Positions 1 to 7,906 of a stretch of 60,302 nucleotides of DNA are shown piece by piece (the first letter of the stretch is position 1; each line of letters begins with the position of its first letter). A program made the position numbers and the translations under genes. The notes beneath the pieces are model-generated. The model was not told where the DNA came from. It was given only the letters and a program-made list of their open reading frames with translations, and did no database searches. The stretch is from Clostridium sp. CAG:288. GTDB lineage: Bacteria > Bacillota_I > Bacilli_A > RFN20 > CAG-288. The stretch covers positions 1 through 60,302 of the forward strand of contig FR898162.1 of NCBI GenBank assembly GCA_000437395.1, given 5' to 3'.

Positions 1-144
1 TAAAATTTATTTTGTAAATACAAATTTCTTTTTATTTTGACAAAATTATTATTTTGTAATAAAAAATTTATGTTTTTTATAAAAAATCCAATAAATAGTC
101 TTTTTAAAAGATATTAATAGTAAATAGCAAAAGGAGAATTATTT

Positions 145-1335
145 ATGAAAAAAATTATTGCTTTATTACTTCCAGTAGTCGCTTTATCACTTGCTTCATG
201 TTCAAATTTATCAATTGATAATACAGGAAAATCTGATAATGTTATCGATAGTAAAACTGATGAAAGTACCATAGTAAATGTTGGTCAAGAATATGTCAGT
301 GTTGCAGAAAGTAATACTATTGCCTATCAAATGACAACAGGATTAGCTGCTTTGTCTAATAATCAAGTTTTACCTACAGCTAGTATGAGACACTCAAGTT
401 ATCAAGATTTAGCTGATGATGAAGAAAATAACGAGATAGCTAACGATGATAATGAAACTATCATTGATGCTTCTGATGAGGATGAAGGATTTGGAGTTGA
501 TTATCCAAATTATGACAAAGACCACGATCATGAAAAAGATGAATGGTGGAATAAAGATCATGACCACTGGAATAATCCATGGGGTCATGGTTGGGGTCAT
601 CATGAAAATACATCTGAGATGACTGATGAACAAGTTCAACAAGTAATTGCTATTTTACCATCAGTTGATTTATTAATTGATGAAGGTGTTTCAATTAACT
701 ATGTTTTAAGTGAATCTGATAGAGCTGATTATTCAATCAAACAAACAGTTAACATTGTTGTTTCAACTGCTGAAATTGACACAACTCTTGTTCTTTACTA
801 TAACATTACAAGAAACATGACATCTTCCATAACTGATACTGAATTAGGTTATGAAAAAACCGAATCTAAAAACGGATATAAAGGTGTCGCAGTAATTGCT
901 GAAGATGTCGAATACGAATTTAAAGGAACAACCGAAACTTCACACAAAGCATATAAAGATCATGTCGAAGACGAAAATGAAGTTGAATTAACAATTAAAA
1001 CTGATGAATATAGTTACATTGAAATGGAGCAAAGTGAAGAAGTTAAAGATGGACTTAAATCATCAGAATATAGTTATAAAGTAGTTCAAAATAGAAAGAC
1101 AGTTGAATCTTATTCATTTGAAAGTGATGAAGAAGATAATGAAGTCGAAATTAAGTTAACACTCGATGGTGTTAAATATAAATTAAGTACAGAAGTTATT
1201 GATTCATCAACATATTACAAAGTATCAATTAAAGATGATATAAAAACAAAAGCCACATTTGTCAGAGTTGCAACAGAAGACGAAAATGGCAATGTCTCAA
1301 TTAGTTATGAACTAGTTGAAAGCCAAAATAGATAG
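145..1335 (+). CDS. His/Asp-rich secreted lipoprotein, unknown function
   Basis: A 396-residue protein with a lipoprotein signal peptide: a Lys-Lys start, a hydrophobic stretch, then a lipobox LASC with Cys19. It should be lipid-anchored on the outer face of the membrane. Residues about 90-155 are very acidic and hold a dense His/Trp segment (DHDHWNNPWGHGWGHH), which could bind metal. The remaining 240 residues are rich in E, K, S, T and Y, look beta-like, and resemble no family I recognise. The start is supported by AAGGAG nine bases upstream. A strong hairpin terminator follows directly, so the gene is probably monocistronic. The metal-binding idea is inference from composition only. Confidence 0.75.
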   Translation: MKKIIALLLPVVALSLASCSNLSIDNTGKSDNVIDSKTDESTIVNVGQEYVSVAESNTIAYQMTTGLAALSNNQVLPTASMRHSSYQDLADDEENNEIANDDNETIIDASDEDEGFGVDYPNYDKDHDHEKDEWWNKDHDHWNNPWGHGWGHHENTSEMTDEQVQQVIAILPSVDLLIDEGVSINYVLSESDRADYSIKQTVNIVVSTAEIDTTLVLYYNITRNMTSSITDTELGYEKTESKNGYKGVAVIAEDVEYEFKGTTETSHKAYKDHVEDENEVELTIKTDEYSYIEMEQSEEVKDGLKSSEYSYKVVQNRKTVESYSFESDEEDNEVEIKLTLDGVKYKLSTEVIDSSTYYKVSIKDDIKTKATFVRVATEDENGNVSISYELVESQNR

Positions 1336-1352
1336 TTAGTGGTCTAATTATA

Positions 1353-1389
1353 GAAAATGCCGCCTTCCCCTCGCGGCATTTTCTGTTTT
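1353..1389 (+). terminator. Intrinsic terminator after the lipoprotein
   Basis: Stem of 10-11 bp (GAAAATGCCGC / GCGGCATTTTC) with a pyrimidine-rich loop, followed by a T-rich run. It is the only GC-rich patch in the intergenic space. The rest of the gap to fucO (about 180 bases) is AT-rich and I see no gene in it. Confidence 0.85.
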
Positions 1390-1563
1390 CTAAAAAAATT
1401 TTACATTGCTTATTTTTTGCCTTTTTGCTTTCAATTCATTTTAAAAAGTCTAAAAATAATGCAAAAATATCAGCAAAATTTAATTATTTTAAATTTTATT
1501 TTTCTATATTTTTCAAATGGAAATTTAACAAAAAAGGCGCTTATTTTAAATATATTTTAATAT

Positions 1564-1586
1564 TGTTATAATTAAAGCGGTTTTAA
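1564..1586 (+). promoter_or_regulatory. Extended -10 promoter of fucO with cre-like element
   Basis: TG-T-TATAAT (1564-1572) is an extended -10 element; no good -35 is visible. The overlapping 16-mer 1571-1586 (ATTAAAGCGGTTTTAA) matches the CcpA cre consensus WTGNNARCGNWWWCAW except at the G of TG and the C of CA. A cre placed at +1 would repress transcription. The cre call is weak because of the two mismatches. Confidence 0.5.
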
Positions 1587-1608
1587 AACATAAGTAGGAG
1601 GTAAAAAT

Positions 1609-2757
1609 ATGTCTTATCGTTTTAATCTTAATGAAACAAGTTTCCACGGATATGGCGCAATACAAAATATTGTACCTGAAGTAAAAGGCAGGGGTTTTAA
1701 AAAGGCTTTTGTTTGTACAGATCCAGATTTAGTAAAATTCAAAGTAGTAAATAAAGTATTAGATTTACTTACAGAAGCTGGTTTAGAATACACACTTTAC
1801 GATAATATTAAACCAAACCCAACAATTGAAAATGTTCAAACTGGCGTTAAAGCTTTAAAAGATAGTGGAGCTGATTATATAATCGCTGTTGGTGGTGGTT
1901 CAAGCATGGATACAGCTAAAGCAATTGGTATTATTGCTACAAATCCAGAATTTGCTGATGTTAGATCACTAGAGGGAGCTTCTTCAACTAAAAAAGCATG
2001 TTTACCAATTATTGCTGTTCCAACAACAGCAGGTACAGCCGCTGAAGTTACAATCAATTATGTTATAACAGATGAAGAACGTCATAGAAAGTTTGTTTGT
2101 GTCGATCCACACGATATGCCAATAATTGCTGTCGTTGACCCTGATATGATGGGAACAATGCCAAAAGGTTTAACAGCAGCTACAGGTATGGATGCCTTAA
2201 CTCATGCAATAGAAGGATATATTACTAAAGGTGCTTGGACTCTTTCAGATATGTTCCACTTAGAAGCAATTAGAATTATTTCTCACAACATTCAAGATGC
2301 ATGCAACAATGTTAAATCAGGTCGTGAAGCCATGGCTTTAGGACAATACATCGCTGGTATGGGCTTCTCTAATGTTGGATTAGGTCTTGTTCATTCAATG
2401 GCTCACCCACTTTCAGCTCTTTACGATACACCTCATGGAGTAGCATGCTCTATCTTGTTACCAACAGTATTAGCTTATAACGCTGATGCAACTGGAGAAA
2501 AATATCGTGAAATAGCACGTGCTATGGGTGTTAAAGGTGTAGATGAAATGACACCTGAAGAATATAGAAGTGCTTGTTGTAAAGCAGTAAAAGACTTATC
2601 TATCGCTGTTGGTATTCCAGCTGACTTAAAAAATATTGTTAAAGAAAAAGATCTAGACTTCTTAGCTGATTCTGCTCTTGCAGATGCATGTTGTCCAGGA
2701 AATCCAAAAACACCAACAAAAGAAGAAGTAATTGCTATTTACAAATCATTGATGTAA
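1609..2757 (+). CDS. fucO: Lactaldehyde reductase / 1,2-propanediol oxidoreductase
   Basis: A 382-residue group III iron-dependent alcohol dehydrogenase. The sequence follows E. coli FucO closely along its whole length, including blocks such as PTTAGTAAEVTINYVITDEE and EMALGQYIAGMGFSNVGLGL-type segments. FucO reduces L-lactaldehyde to 1,2-propanediol with NADH, regenerating NAD during anaerobic fucose or rhamnose breakdown. The nucleotide-binding GGGSSMDTAKA and the metal ligands in MDALTHAIEG (about residues 195-200), HSMAHP and TPHG are all present. The length equals the family norm. The start is set by AGGAGGT seven bases upstream. It stands alone, between its own promoter and terminator; no other fucose genes are in the window. 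Confidence 0.93.
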   Translation: MSYRFNLNETSFHGYGAIQNIVPEVKGRGFKKAFVCTDPDLVKFKVVNKVLDLLTEAGLEYTLYDNIKPNPTIENVQTGVKALKDSGADYIIAVGGGSSMDTAKAIGIIATNPEFADVRSLEGASSTKKACLPIIAVPTTAGTAAEVTINYVITDEERHRKFVCVDPHDMPIIAVVDPDMMGTMPKGLTAATGMDALTHAIEGYITKGAWTLSDMFHLEAIRIISHNIQDACNNVKSGREAMALGQYIAGMGFSNVGLGLVHSMAHPLSALYDTPHGVACSILLPTVLAYNADATGEKYREIARAMGVKGVDEMTPEEYRSACCKAVKDLSIAVGIPADLKNIVKEKDLDFLADSALADACCPGNPKTPTKEEVIAIYKSLM

Positions 2758-2764
2758 AAATAAT

Positions 2765-2790
2765 GCCACATTTTAATGTGGCTTTTTTAT
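2765..2790 (+). terminator. Intrinsic terminator of fucO
   Basis: GCCACATT-TT-AATGTGGC hairpin with an 8-bp stem followed by seven T residues. Confidence 0.9.
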
Positions 2791-2793
2791 TAT

Positions 2794-2818
2794 AAACTCT
2801 AAACCAAATGTAGAGTTT
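2794..2818 (+). promoter_or_regulatory. Inverted repeat in front of merR, likely autoregulatory operator
   Basis: Perfect 8-bp arms AAACTCTA / TAGAGTTT separated by 9 bases. The repeat overlaps a TATAAA-like -10 (2791-2796) and ends just before the Shine-Dalgarno. Its left half (ACTCTAAACCA) matches the operator in front of the next gene (ACTCTCAACCA) at 10 of 11 positions. That supports binding of the same MerR protein at both sites. Confidence 0.5.
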
Positions 2819-2829
2819 TGGAGAAGACT

Positions 2830-3669
2830 ATGGACAGCAAATTAATTAAAATCGGTGATTTTTCAAAATTAAATCACGTTTCAATTTCAACGTTAAGACT
2901 CTATGATGAAATAGGTATTTTAAAACCTATTTTTATAGATAAAAGTACCAATTATCGCTATTATTCTATTAATCAAAATGCTAGATTAGATATGATTCAA
3001 TACATGAAAGAATTAAACATGTCTTTATCTGAAATAAAAGATGTTTTAAATAGCAATGATTTAAATTTGATCGAATCGACTTTAATTAAAAAGAAACGTC
3101 AAATCAAAGATCAAATTAGCGATTTAAACAATTCATTAAACGCTATAAGTAGAACTATTAGTAGTATTGAACGTTTTAGAACATCTCCTAAAAAAGGGAT
3201 GATTACAATTGAATACATTCCTCATAGAAGAATATATACTATGAAAACTAAGTCAAATTTTTATGATTATGATATTAGTATGTATGAAAAAGAACTCAAA
3301 ACGTTAAAAGATACTATGATTGACAATAATATACCTCAAGTTTATTTTTGTAATGCAGGATCAAGCATTAATAAAGATGATTTTATCAACAATAGATATA
3401 TTTCTAACGAAGTATTCGTAATTGTCGATGATGATTTCCCTACTTTAGAAAATGTTAAAAGATTAGATAGCGGAATGTATGCTTGCATTTATTTAGATGA
3501 TTTTGAGGAAGAAGTTTTATATGGTAAAAAACTATTAGATTTTTGCATTAAAAATAATTATACAATTTGTGGAAATTATATATGTGAAGTTATAACAGAG
3601 TTTAATGTTTTTTCAGATCAAAAAAGATCGATGTATTTAAGACTGCAAGTTCCATTAACTTTTAAATAA
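2830..3669 (+). CDS. MerR-family transcription activator with GyrI-like effector domain
   Basis: 279 residues from the ATG at 2830, preferred over an upstream TTG because GGAGAAG lies six bases before it. Residues 1-70 form the MerR winged-helix domain (KIGDFSKLNHVSISTLRLYDE, written here as the start of helix 1-2, then the wing NYRYYS). Residues about 70-115 form the dimer coiled coil, and 120-279 resemble the BmrR/GyrI effector-binding fold. Such proteins untwist promoters whose -35/-10 spacer is 19 bp. Exactly such a promoter lies between this gene and the next, so the downstream dehydrogenase is the likely target. The inducer is unknown. Confidence 0.85.
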   Translation: MDSKLIKIGDFSKLNHVSISTLRLYDEIGILKPIFIDKSTNYRYYSINQNARLDMIQYMKELNMSLSEIKDVLNSNDLNLIESTLIKKKRQIKDQISDLNNSLNAISRTISSIERFRTSPKKGMITIEYIPHRRIYTMKTKSNFYDYDISMYEKELKTLKDTMIDNNIPQVYFCNAGSSINKDDFINNRYISNEVFVIVDDDFPTLENVKRLDSGMYACIYLDDFEEEVLYGKKLLDFCIKNNYTICGNYICEVITEFNVFSDQKRSMYLRLQVPLTFK

Positions 3670-3685
3670 TTTTTTATAAAAATTA

Positions 3686-3716
3686 TTGACTCTCAACCAT
3701 GTTGAGACTTTAAAAT
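3686..3716 (+). promoter_or_regulatory. MerR-type promoter with 19-bp spacer and operator palindrome
   Basis: -35 TTGACT (3686-3691) and -10 TAAAAT (3711-3716) are separated by 19 bp. Within the spacer is a perfect 7-3-7 palindrome, TCTCAAC-CAT-GTTGAGA (3691-3707). The long spacer plus palindrome is the hallmark of promoters activated by MerR proteins. Confidence 0.85.
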
Positions 3717-3751
3717 TTTATCAGAACAAAAATTTTAGGAGGAAATATTCT

Positions 3752-4777
3752 ATGAAAAAAATTAAAGTTGTTCAATATGGTTGCGGTAAAATGGCAAAGT
3801 ACATTTTAAGATATTTGTACGAACACGGAGCTGAAATTGTCGGTGCAATCGATGTAAATCCAGCTGTAGTAGGAATGGATGTTGGCGATTTTGCAGGGTT
3901 AGGAGTTAAAACAGGTGTACTTATCTCTAAAGATGCTGATGAAGTTTTAGATTCATGTGATGCAGATGTTGCAATCGTTACACTATTCAGCTTAGTAAGC
4001 GATTGTTATGATCACTATGTAAAATGCTTATCTAGAGGAATAAATGTTATTACAACATGCGAAGAAGCAACATATGCATGGACAACAGATCCAGTTAGAA
4101 TGAACAAATTAGATGTATTAGCTAAAGAACATAATTGTACATTTGTTGGTTCTGGTATGGAAGATACATTCTGGGTCAACATGGTTGGTATGGTCAGCGG
4201 TTCATGCAATAAAATAACCAAAATTTGTGGTGCAGTTTCCTATAATGTTGAAGATTATGGTTTAGCATTAGCTAAAGCTCATGGTGTCGGTTTAACACCT
4301 GAAGAATTTGAAGAACAAATTGCCCATCCAGTTGAAGTAGAACCATCATACGTTTGGAACTCTAATGAAGCATTAGCACATAAAATGGGTTGGACAATTA
4401 AATCTCAAACTCAAAAATGTGTTCCATACTTCCACGACACAGATTTATACTCATCAACAATGGGTAGAGTTTTACCTAAAGGCGAATGTATTGGTATGGC
4501 TGCTGTTGTTACAACAGAAACATTCCAAGGACCAGTTATTGAAACACAATGTATCGGTAAAGTTTATGGACCAGACGATGGTGATATGTGCGACTGGACA
4601 ATTGAAGGCGAGCCAAATGTTGAGTTCCATGTTGTAAAACCAGCAACAGTCGAACATACATGTGCAACAATTGTTAATAGAATTCCTAGCTTACTCGTCG
4701 CTCCTAGTGGCGTTGTAACATTGGATGAACTTGAAGAGATTTCATATCTCACTTATCCAATGGAATATCACTTATAA
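3752..4777 (+). CDS. DapB-fold NAD(P)-dependent dehydrogenase, 2,4-diaminopentanoate dehydrogenase-like
   Basis: 341 residues from the ATG at 3752; AGGAGGAAA sits eight bases upstream, so longer in-frame starts that run through the promoter are rejected. The N terminus (VVQYGCGKMAKYILRYLYE, then GAEIVGAID) is a Rossmann fold of the dihydrodipicolinate-reductase N-terminal type. The family includes 2,4-diaminopentanoate dehydrogenase of clostridial ornithine fermentation and related amine dehydrogenases. The exact substrate cannot be read from the sequence. The other ornithine-fermentation genes are not in the window. Control by the adjacent MerR regulator suggests an inducible catabolic or detoxifying role rather than lysine synthesis. 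Confidence 0.75.
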   Translation: MKKIKVVQYGCGKMAKYILRYLYEHGAEIVGAIDVNPAVVGMDVGDFAGLGVKTGVLISKDADEVLDSCDADVAIVTLFSLVSDCYDHYVKCLSRGINVITTCEEATYAWTTDPVRMNKLDVLAKEHNCTFVGSGMEDTFWVNMVGMVSGSCNKITKICGAVSYNVEDYGLALAKAHGVGLTPEEFEEQIAHPVEVEPSYVWNSNEALAHKMGWTIKSQTQKCVPYFHDTDLYSSTMGRVLPKGECIGMAAVVTTETFQGPVIETQCIGKVYGPDDGDMCDWTIEGEPNVEFHVVKPATVEHTCATIVNRIPSLLVAPSGVVTLDELEEISYLTYPMEYHL

Positions 4778-4787
4778 TAATTACATA

Positions 4788-4812
4788 GCCGATGAAAACT
4801 CATCGGCTTTTA
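4788..4812 (+). terminator. Intrinsic terminator of the dehydrogenase gene
   Basis: GCCGATGA-AAAC-TCATCGGC hairpin followed by TTTTATT. Confidence 0.88.
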
Positions 4813-4894
4813 TTGACAAAATATATTTTTTAATTAATATATTTAATGGAAATGATGTCTTCCAAGTTTTACTATTAAACAAAACCGCTTATTT

Positions 4895-4940
4895 AGCTAA
4901 TGACGTCTATGATTTTTTGTCATAGAGCATTAGCTTTTTT
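4895..4940 (+). terminator. Long hairpin with T-run before the antiporter remnant
   Basis: Outer stem AGCTAATG/CATTAGCT and inner stem TCTATGA/TCATAGA, with a small bulge, followed by six T residues. It is either a second terminator or a leader attenuator of the gene that starts 20 bases further on. No complete gene lies between 4813 and this hairpin. Confidence 0.7.
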
Positions 4941-4960
4941 AATGCTATTGGGAGGTTTAA

Positions 4961-5590
4961 ATGTTTTTAAGTTTATTTATAATCTTGTTTTTCGGCGTAA
5001 TTGGTGGATACATTTTCGAAAAGATTCACTTACCTAAACTTATTTGGTATTTAATTTTAGGAATTTCATTTGGTCTTTTAACTATTGAAAGTACCATAAA
5101 ACAATATATTAGCTTTTCAAGTTTATTAGGAATAATTTTTATTAGCATTATTATAAATAGGAATAATAAGGTTGAAGCTAAACAAATTGAAAACAAATAT
5201 AAATCTTTATGAAGCGGTTTTGAAATATTATTATTTAGCTTAGTTGGTTGTATATTTGATATAAAAACAATATTATCTTCTGAAGGAGCAATAATTGTCG
5301 GATTAATATTAATTGCCTTATGCTTTAGAAGTTTAGGATTATTAGTTTGTTTAATTAAAACAAATTACAATATTAAAGAAAAGTTATTTATTGTTCTATC
5401 ATATATACCTAAAGCAACAGTTCAAGCTTCTATAGGTGCAATTGCTCTCAATGAAGGATTGACCTGTGGAAATATAGTTTTAATAGGAGCGATAGTATCA
5501 ATATTATTAAGTGCACCTTTAGGCGCTATATTGATTGATAAAACTTATAAGAAGTTACTTTCTAAAACAAATATAAATTATATTGAATAA
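4961..5590 (+). pseudogene. Decayed CPA1-type Na+/H+ antiporter
   Basis: Residues 1-40 match the first membrane segments of a CPA1 cation/proton antiporter (EKIHLPKLIWYLILGI). The frame then jumps straight to the family's C-terminal half. It meets TGA at 5210-5212 and continues open for another 125 codons (FEILLFSLVGCIFDI, then PKATVQASIGAIALNEG) to TAA at 5588. A full-length member has about 390 residues; this one would have about 210, so an internal block is missing. The TGA stands where relatives usually have Trp (LW..EILLF). The start has GGGAGG ten bases upstream. I call it a pseudogene because of the internal deletion. Confidence 0.75.
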
Positions 5591-5638
5591 ATTGAGCCAA
5601 TCTTGTATTATTTTATTGCTAAAAAGAATAAAAATTTC

Positions 5639-5667
5639 TTGACTTGTGTATACTTGTGGTGTATCAT
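5639..5667 (+). promoter_or_regulatory. Sigma-A promoter of the infC operon
   Basis: TTGACT (5639-5644), 17-bp spacer, TATCAT (5662-5667). It places the transcription start near 5674, at the head of the structured leader. Confidence 0.85.
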
Positions 5668-5674
5668 TATTCAG

Positions 5675-5800
5675 TAAAATAGATATGGAAAGCTAGAGCA
5701 CCCGCTCTACACCCGATTCAGATACTGAATGGGTTGAGGCCACATTGTTAAATCAATTGGAATTATTGCGGGCGTCTCAGACGTCCGTTTTTATTAGCAA
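5675..5800 (+). promoter_or_regulatory. L20-type autoregulatory leader of infC-rpmI-rplT
   Basis: A leader of about 130 bases contains the paired elements AGAGCACCCGCTCT and ACCCGATTCAG..CTGAATGGGT. It ends in an intrinsic terminator: 8-bp stem CGGGCGTC-TCA-GACGTCCG (5769-5787) followed by T residues, just before the Shine-Dalgarno. In Bacillus this operon is controlled by L20 binding to such a leader, causing premature termination. Position and architecture match; I did not verify the full covariance model. Confidence 0.8.
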
Positions 5801-5809
5801 GGAGGAATT

Positions 5810-6355
5810 TTGCCAATCAATCAGCCAGTGAAACCAAATCGTGTTTCAAAAGATCTCGTTAATGAGACCATTCCGTTTCAACAAGTATTAGTCATCGATC
5901 AAAACGGTGAATCTCTTGGTGTATTACCAAGAAAGCAAGCATTAGCTTTAGCAGAAAAAGCCGGACTTGATCTTTATTGTGTTTCTCCAAATGCACGTCC
6001 TGCAGTTTGCAAGATTGTCAACTTTGGAAAATTAAAGTTCGATCGTCAAAAGAAAGAACGTGAAGCACATAAAAATCAAAGTAGTGTCGTTATTAAAGAA
6101 ATGCGCTTTACTCCAATGACAAGTACTCACGACTTAGAAACAAAAGCTAACCAATGCATTAAGTTCTTAGAAAAGAACATGAAAATTAAAGTTTCTGTAT
6201 TCATGAAAGGTCGTATGGTTACCAAAGTTGAAGCTGGAGAAGCTATTCTTAACAAATTCATCGATTTGCTAAAAGATTATGGCTTTGTAGAAAAAAAGCC
6301 AATGCTCGAAGGCAAATACTATTTCTGTTTTATATCACCATTACCAAAAAAATAG
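5810..6355 (+). CDS. infC: Translation initiation factor IF-3
   Basis: 181 residues with the N domain (LVIDQNGESLGVLPRKQAL), the linker, and the C domain (VVIKEMRFTPMTSTHDLETK, then VSVFMKGRM). IF-3 binds the 30S subunit, keeps it apart from 50S and proofreads the start codon. The first codon is TTG, a few bases after AAGGAGGAA; no ATG is available. Non-ATG starts are the rule for infC because IF-3 discriminates against them, giving autogenous control. First gene of infC-rpmI-rplT. Confidence 0.96.
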   Translation: MPINQPVKPNRVSKDLVNETIPFQQVLVIDQNGESLGVLPRKQALALAEKAGLDLYCVSPNARPAVCKIVNFGKLKFDRQKKEREAHKNQSSVVIKEMRFTPMTSTHDLETKANQCIKFLEKNMKIKVSVFMKGRMVTKVEAGEAILNKFIDLLKDYGFVEKKPMLEGKYYFCFISPLPKK

Positions 6356-6367
6356 GAGGAAAGATTT

Positions 6368-6565
6368 ATGTCTAACAAAATGAAGACAAAACGCGCTGTT
6401 GCCAAGAGATTTAAAGTTACAGCCAGTGGTAAAGTTGTTCGTTTTAGCCAAAACCACAACCACTTAGCCCACAACAAAACACAAAACCAAAAGAGAAGAT
6501 TAAGAAAGGCTACTTTAATGAGTAGAGCCGATGAAAGACGTTTAAAGCGTCTTATCACAAAGTAA
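6368..6565 (+). CDS. rpmI: 50S ribosomal protein L35
   Basis: 65 residues, very basic, with the family pattern MKTKRAVAKRFKVTASGK and the C-terminal RRLRKA..SRADERRLKRL. It is a structural protein of the large subunit. AGGAGGAAAG precedes the ATG. Spacing to infC is 12 bases and to rplT 11 bases, the usual operon layout. Confidence 0.97.
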   Translation: MSNKMKTKRAVAKRFKVTASGKVVRFSQNHNHLAHNKTQNQKRRLRKATLMSRADERRLKRLITK

Positions 6566-6576
6566 GGAGATAAACC

Positions 6577-6933
6577 ATGAGAGTAAAAGGTGGAACAGTT
6601 ACACGTGCTCGTAGAAAGAAAGTTTTAAAATTTACTGAAGGTTTCTTCGGTTCAAAGCACAGACTTTATAGAACAGCTAACGAAGCAAGAATTAAGGCTC
6701 TTGCCTATGCTTATGTTGGTAGAAGACTCGTCAAGAGAGACTATCGTAAACTCTGGATTAGACGTATCAACGCTGCTTGCAGACTTGAAAACATTTCATA
6801 TTCAAAGTTCATGCACGGCTTAAAAGTTGCTAACATTGATCTCAACAGAAAGATGCTTTCTGAAATTGCTATCAATGATCCAGAACAATTTAAAGCTCTT
6901 GTCAAGACAGCTAACGAAGCTTTAGCAAAATAA
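6577..6933 (+). CDS. rplT: 50S ribosomal protein L20
   Basis: 118 residues, full length. Family landmarks are MRVKGG.VTRARRKK, GFFGSKHRLYRTANE and LWI.RINAACR. L20 is an early assembly protein of 50S and the expected repressor of its own operon through the leader at 5675-5800. Last gene of the operon; a hairpin terminator follows. Confidence 0.97.
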   Translation: MRVKGGTVTRARRKKVLKFTEGFFGSKHRLYRTANEARIKALAYAYVGRRLVKRDYRKLWIRRINAACRLENISYSKFMHGLKVANIDLNRKMLSEIAINDPEQFKALVKTANEALAK

Positions 6934-6950
6934 TAATTCTAAACAATTTA

Positions 6951-6980
6951 AAACTTGCAATTCACTTTGCAAGTTTTTTA
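6951..6980. terminator. Bidirectional terminator between rplT and ytfJ
   Basis: AAACTTGCAA / TTGCAAGTTT, a 10-bp stem with T residues on the plus side. The minus-strand gene ends inside the T-run. Confidence 0.85.
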
Positions 6981-7373
6981 TTTTCCTTTTTTTCGATTTT
7001 TTAAAGCTACTATAACCATATCTAATACTTTGTTATATATATTTTTTTCATCCATCTTCACAATTTTAGCTTCTTTTTTGGAAATAATCAAAAAAGCCTC
7101 CGGTCTTATTGCAAAGCCACCAACACTTCCACCTCCATACGGATATAAATCTGAATCTATTTCATACGATAAACTGTTTTGAACTATTGTTGGTGAGCCA
7201 AATTCACTACCTCCAGTTCCAAAACCAAACGTAACTTTAGTTATTGGTACAACTATAGTTTCACTATTTATTTCAATCGGTTTTCCCATTACTTTACTTG
7301 AATCCAAAAAATACGATATATTTTGTAGAGATGATTTAATATAATCTTCTAAATTATTAAGCTTTTTTGCCAT
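6978..7373 (-). CDS. ytfJ: GerW/YtfJ-family protein
   Basis: 131 residues of the GerW (YtfJ) family: an N-terminal region with KVMGKPIEI and VPITKVTFGFG, then the glycine-rich core and GFAIRPEAFLII. In Bacillus, YtfJ/GerW is made during sporulation and is needed for cortex lytic enzyme activity during germination. Family members also occur in non-sporulating Bacillota, so sporulation is not proven. The start codon overlaps the 3' end of ytfI by 17 bases, indicating translational coupling. Confidence 0.85.
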   Translation of the reverse strand: MAKKLNNLEDYIKSSLQNISYFLDSSKVMGKPIEINSETIVVPITKVTFGFGTGGSEFGSPTIVQNSLSYEIDSDLYPYGGGSVGGFAIRPEAFLIISKKEAKIVKMDEKNIYNKVLDMVIVALKNRKKGK

Positions 7374-7839
7374 ACAATTTACCTATTTTATATTTTAAAA
7401 CTCTATATATAAGTTCTATTATTCTTAATTTGAATAAGACTTTTAACTCTATCATATTAGATTTTTCGTATTTTACTAATAAAGCATCTTTAAAAGAGAC
7501 ATTTTTTAAAATAGGCATAATTATATTTAAAAAACCAATAGTTAAAGCGTTTATAGGCGAAGACTTTTCAACGTCATTAGAAAACTCAATCACTCTTATT
7601 TTAATAGCTTTTAAAATATTTTTTACCAATTCTTTATTCGTCTTTTTTTCTTCCATTTCTTCAATATTTTTAACCATTAAATTATATAGATCTTGATTTT
7701 TCTTTTTATATATTTCTATATTGAAAAGTTTAATTGATAATTTAAAAGGATTTATTATAACTTCAATACTTAAATTAATTACTAAAGCTATAACAATTAA
7801 AATTAAGATAATAAATAAGACAATAAACAAGATATTCAT
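7357..7839 (-). CDS. ytfI: DUF2953 membrane protein (YtfI-like)
   Basis: 160 residues: one N-terminal membrane helix (residues 3-24, ILFIVLFIILILIVIALVIN) followed by a charged region typical of DUF2953. Bacillus has the same pair ytfI-ytfJ. Function unknown. The pair is transcribed convergently to rplT. Confidence 0.7.
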   Translation of the reverse strand: MNILFIVLFIILILIVIALVINLSIEVIINPFKLSIKLFNIEIYKKKNQDLYNLMVKNIEEMEEKKTNKELVKNILKAIKIRVIEFSNDVEKSSPINALTIGFLNIIMPILKNVSFKDALLVKYEKSNMIELKVLFKLRIIELIYRVLKYKIGKLYGKKA

Positions 7840-7875
7840 ACTATTATTATGATTTTATAATTAGCCTTATATTCA

Positions 7876-7900
7876 AAAAAACTCCCGTTTGGGAGTTTTA
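7876..7900 (-). terminator. Intrinsic terminator downstream of the small basic protein
   Basis: AAACTCCC-AAAC... hairpin (ACTCCCGTTTGGGAGT on the plus strand) with a run of T residues on the minus strand. Confidence 0.8.
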
Positions 7901-7906
7901 TTTCAT

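Noticed and set aside
4725..4925. Open frame overlapping the end of the DapB-fold gene
   Set aside because: Runs through a terminator and a second hairpin, has no ribosome site and no sensible protein character.
4961..5590. Genome-wide use of TGA as Trp (code 4)
   Set aside because: More than fifty conserved genes read through with TGG as Trp and without internal TGA. asd ends properly at TGA, with dapF following. In-frame TGA is confined to damaged genes.
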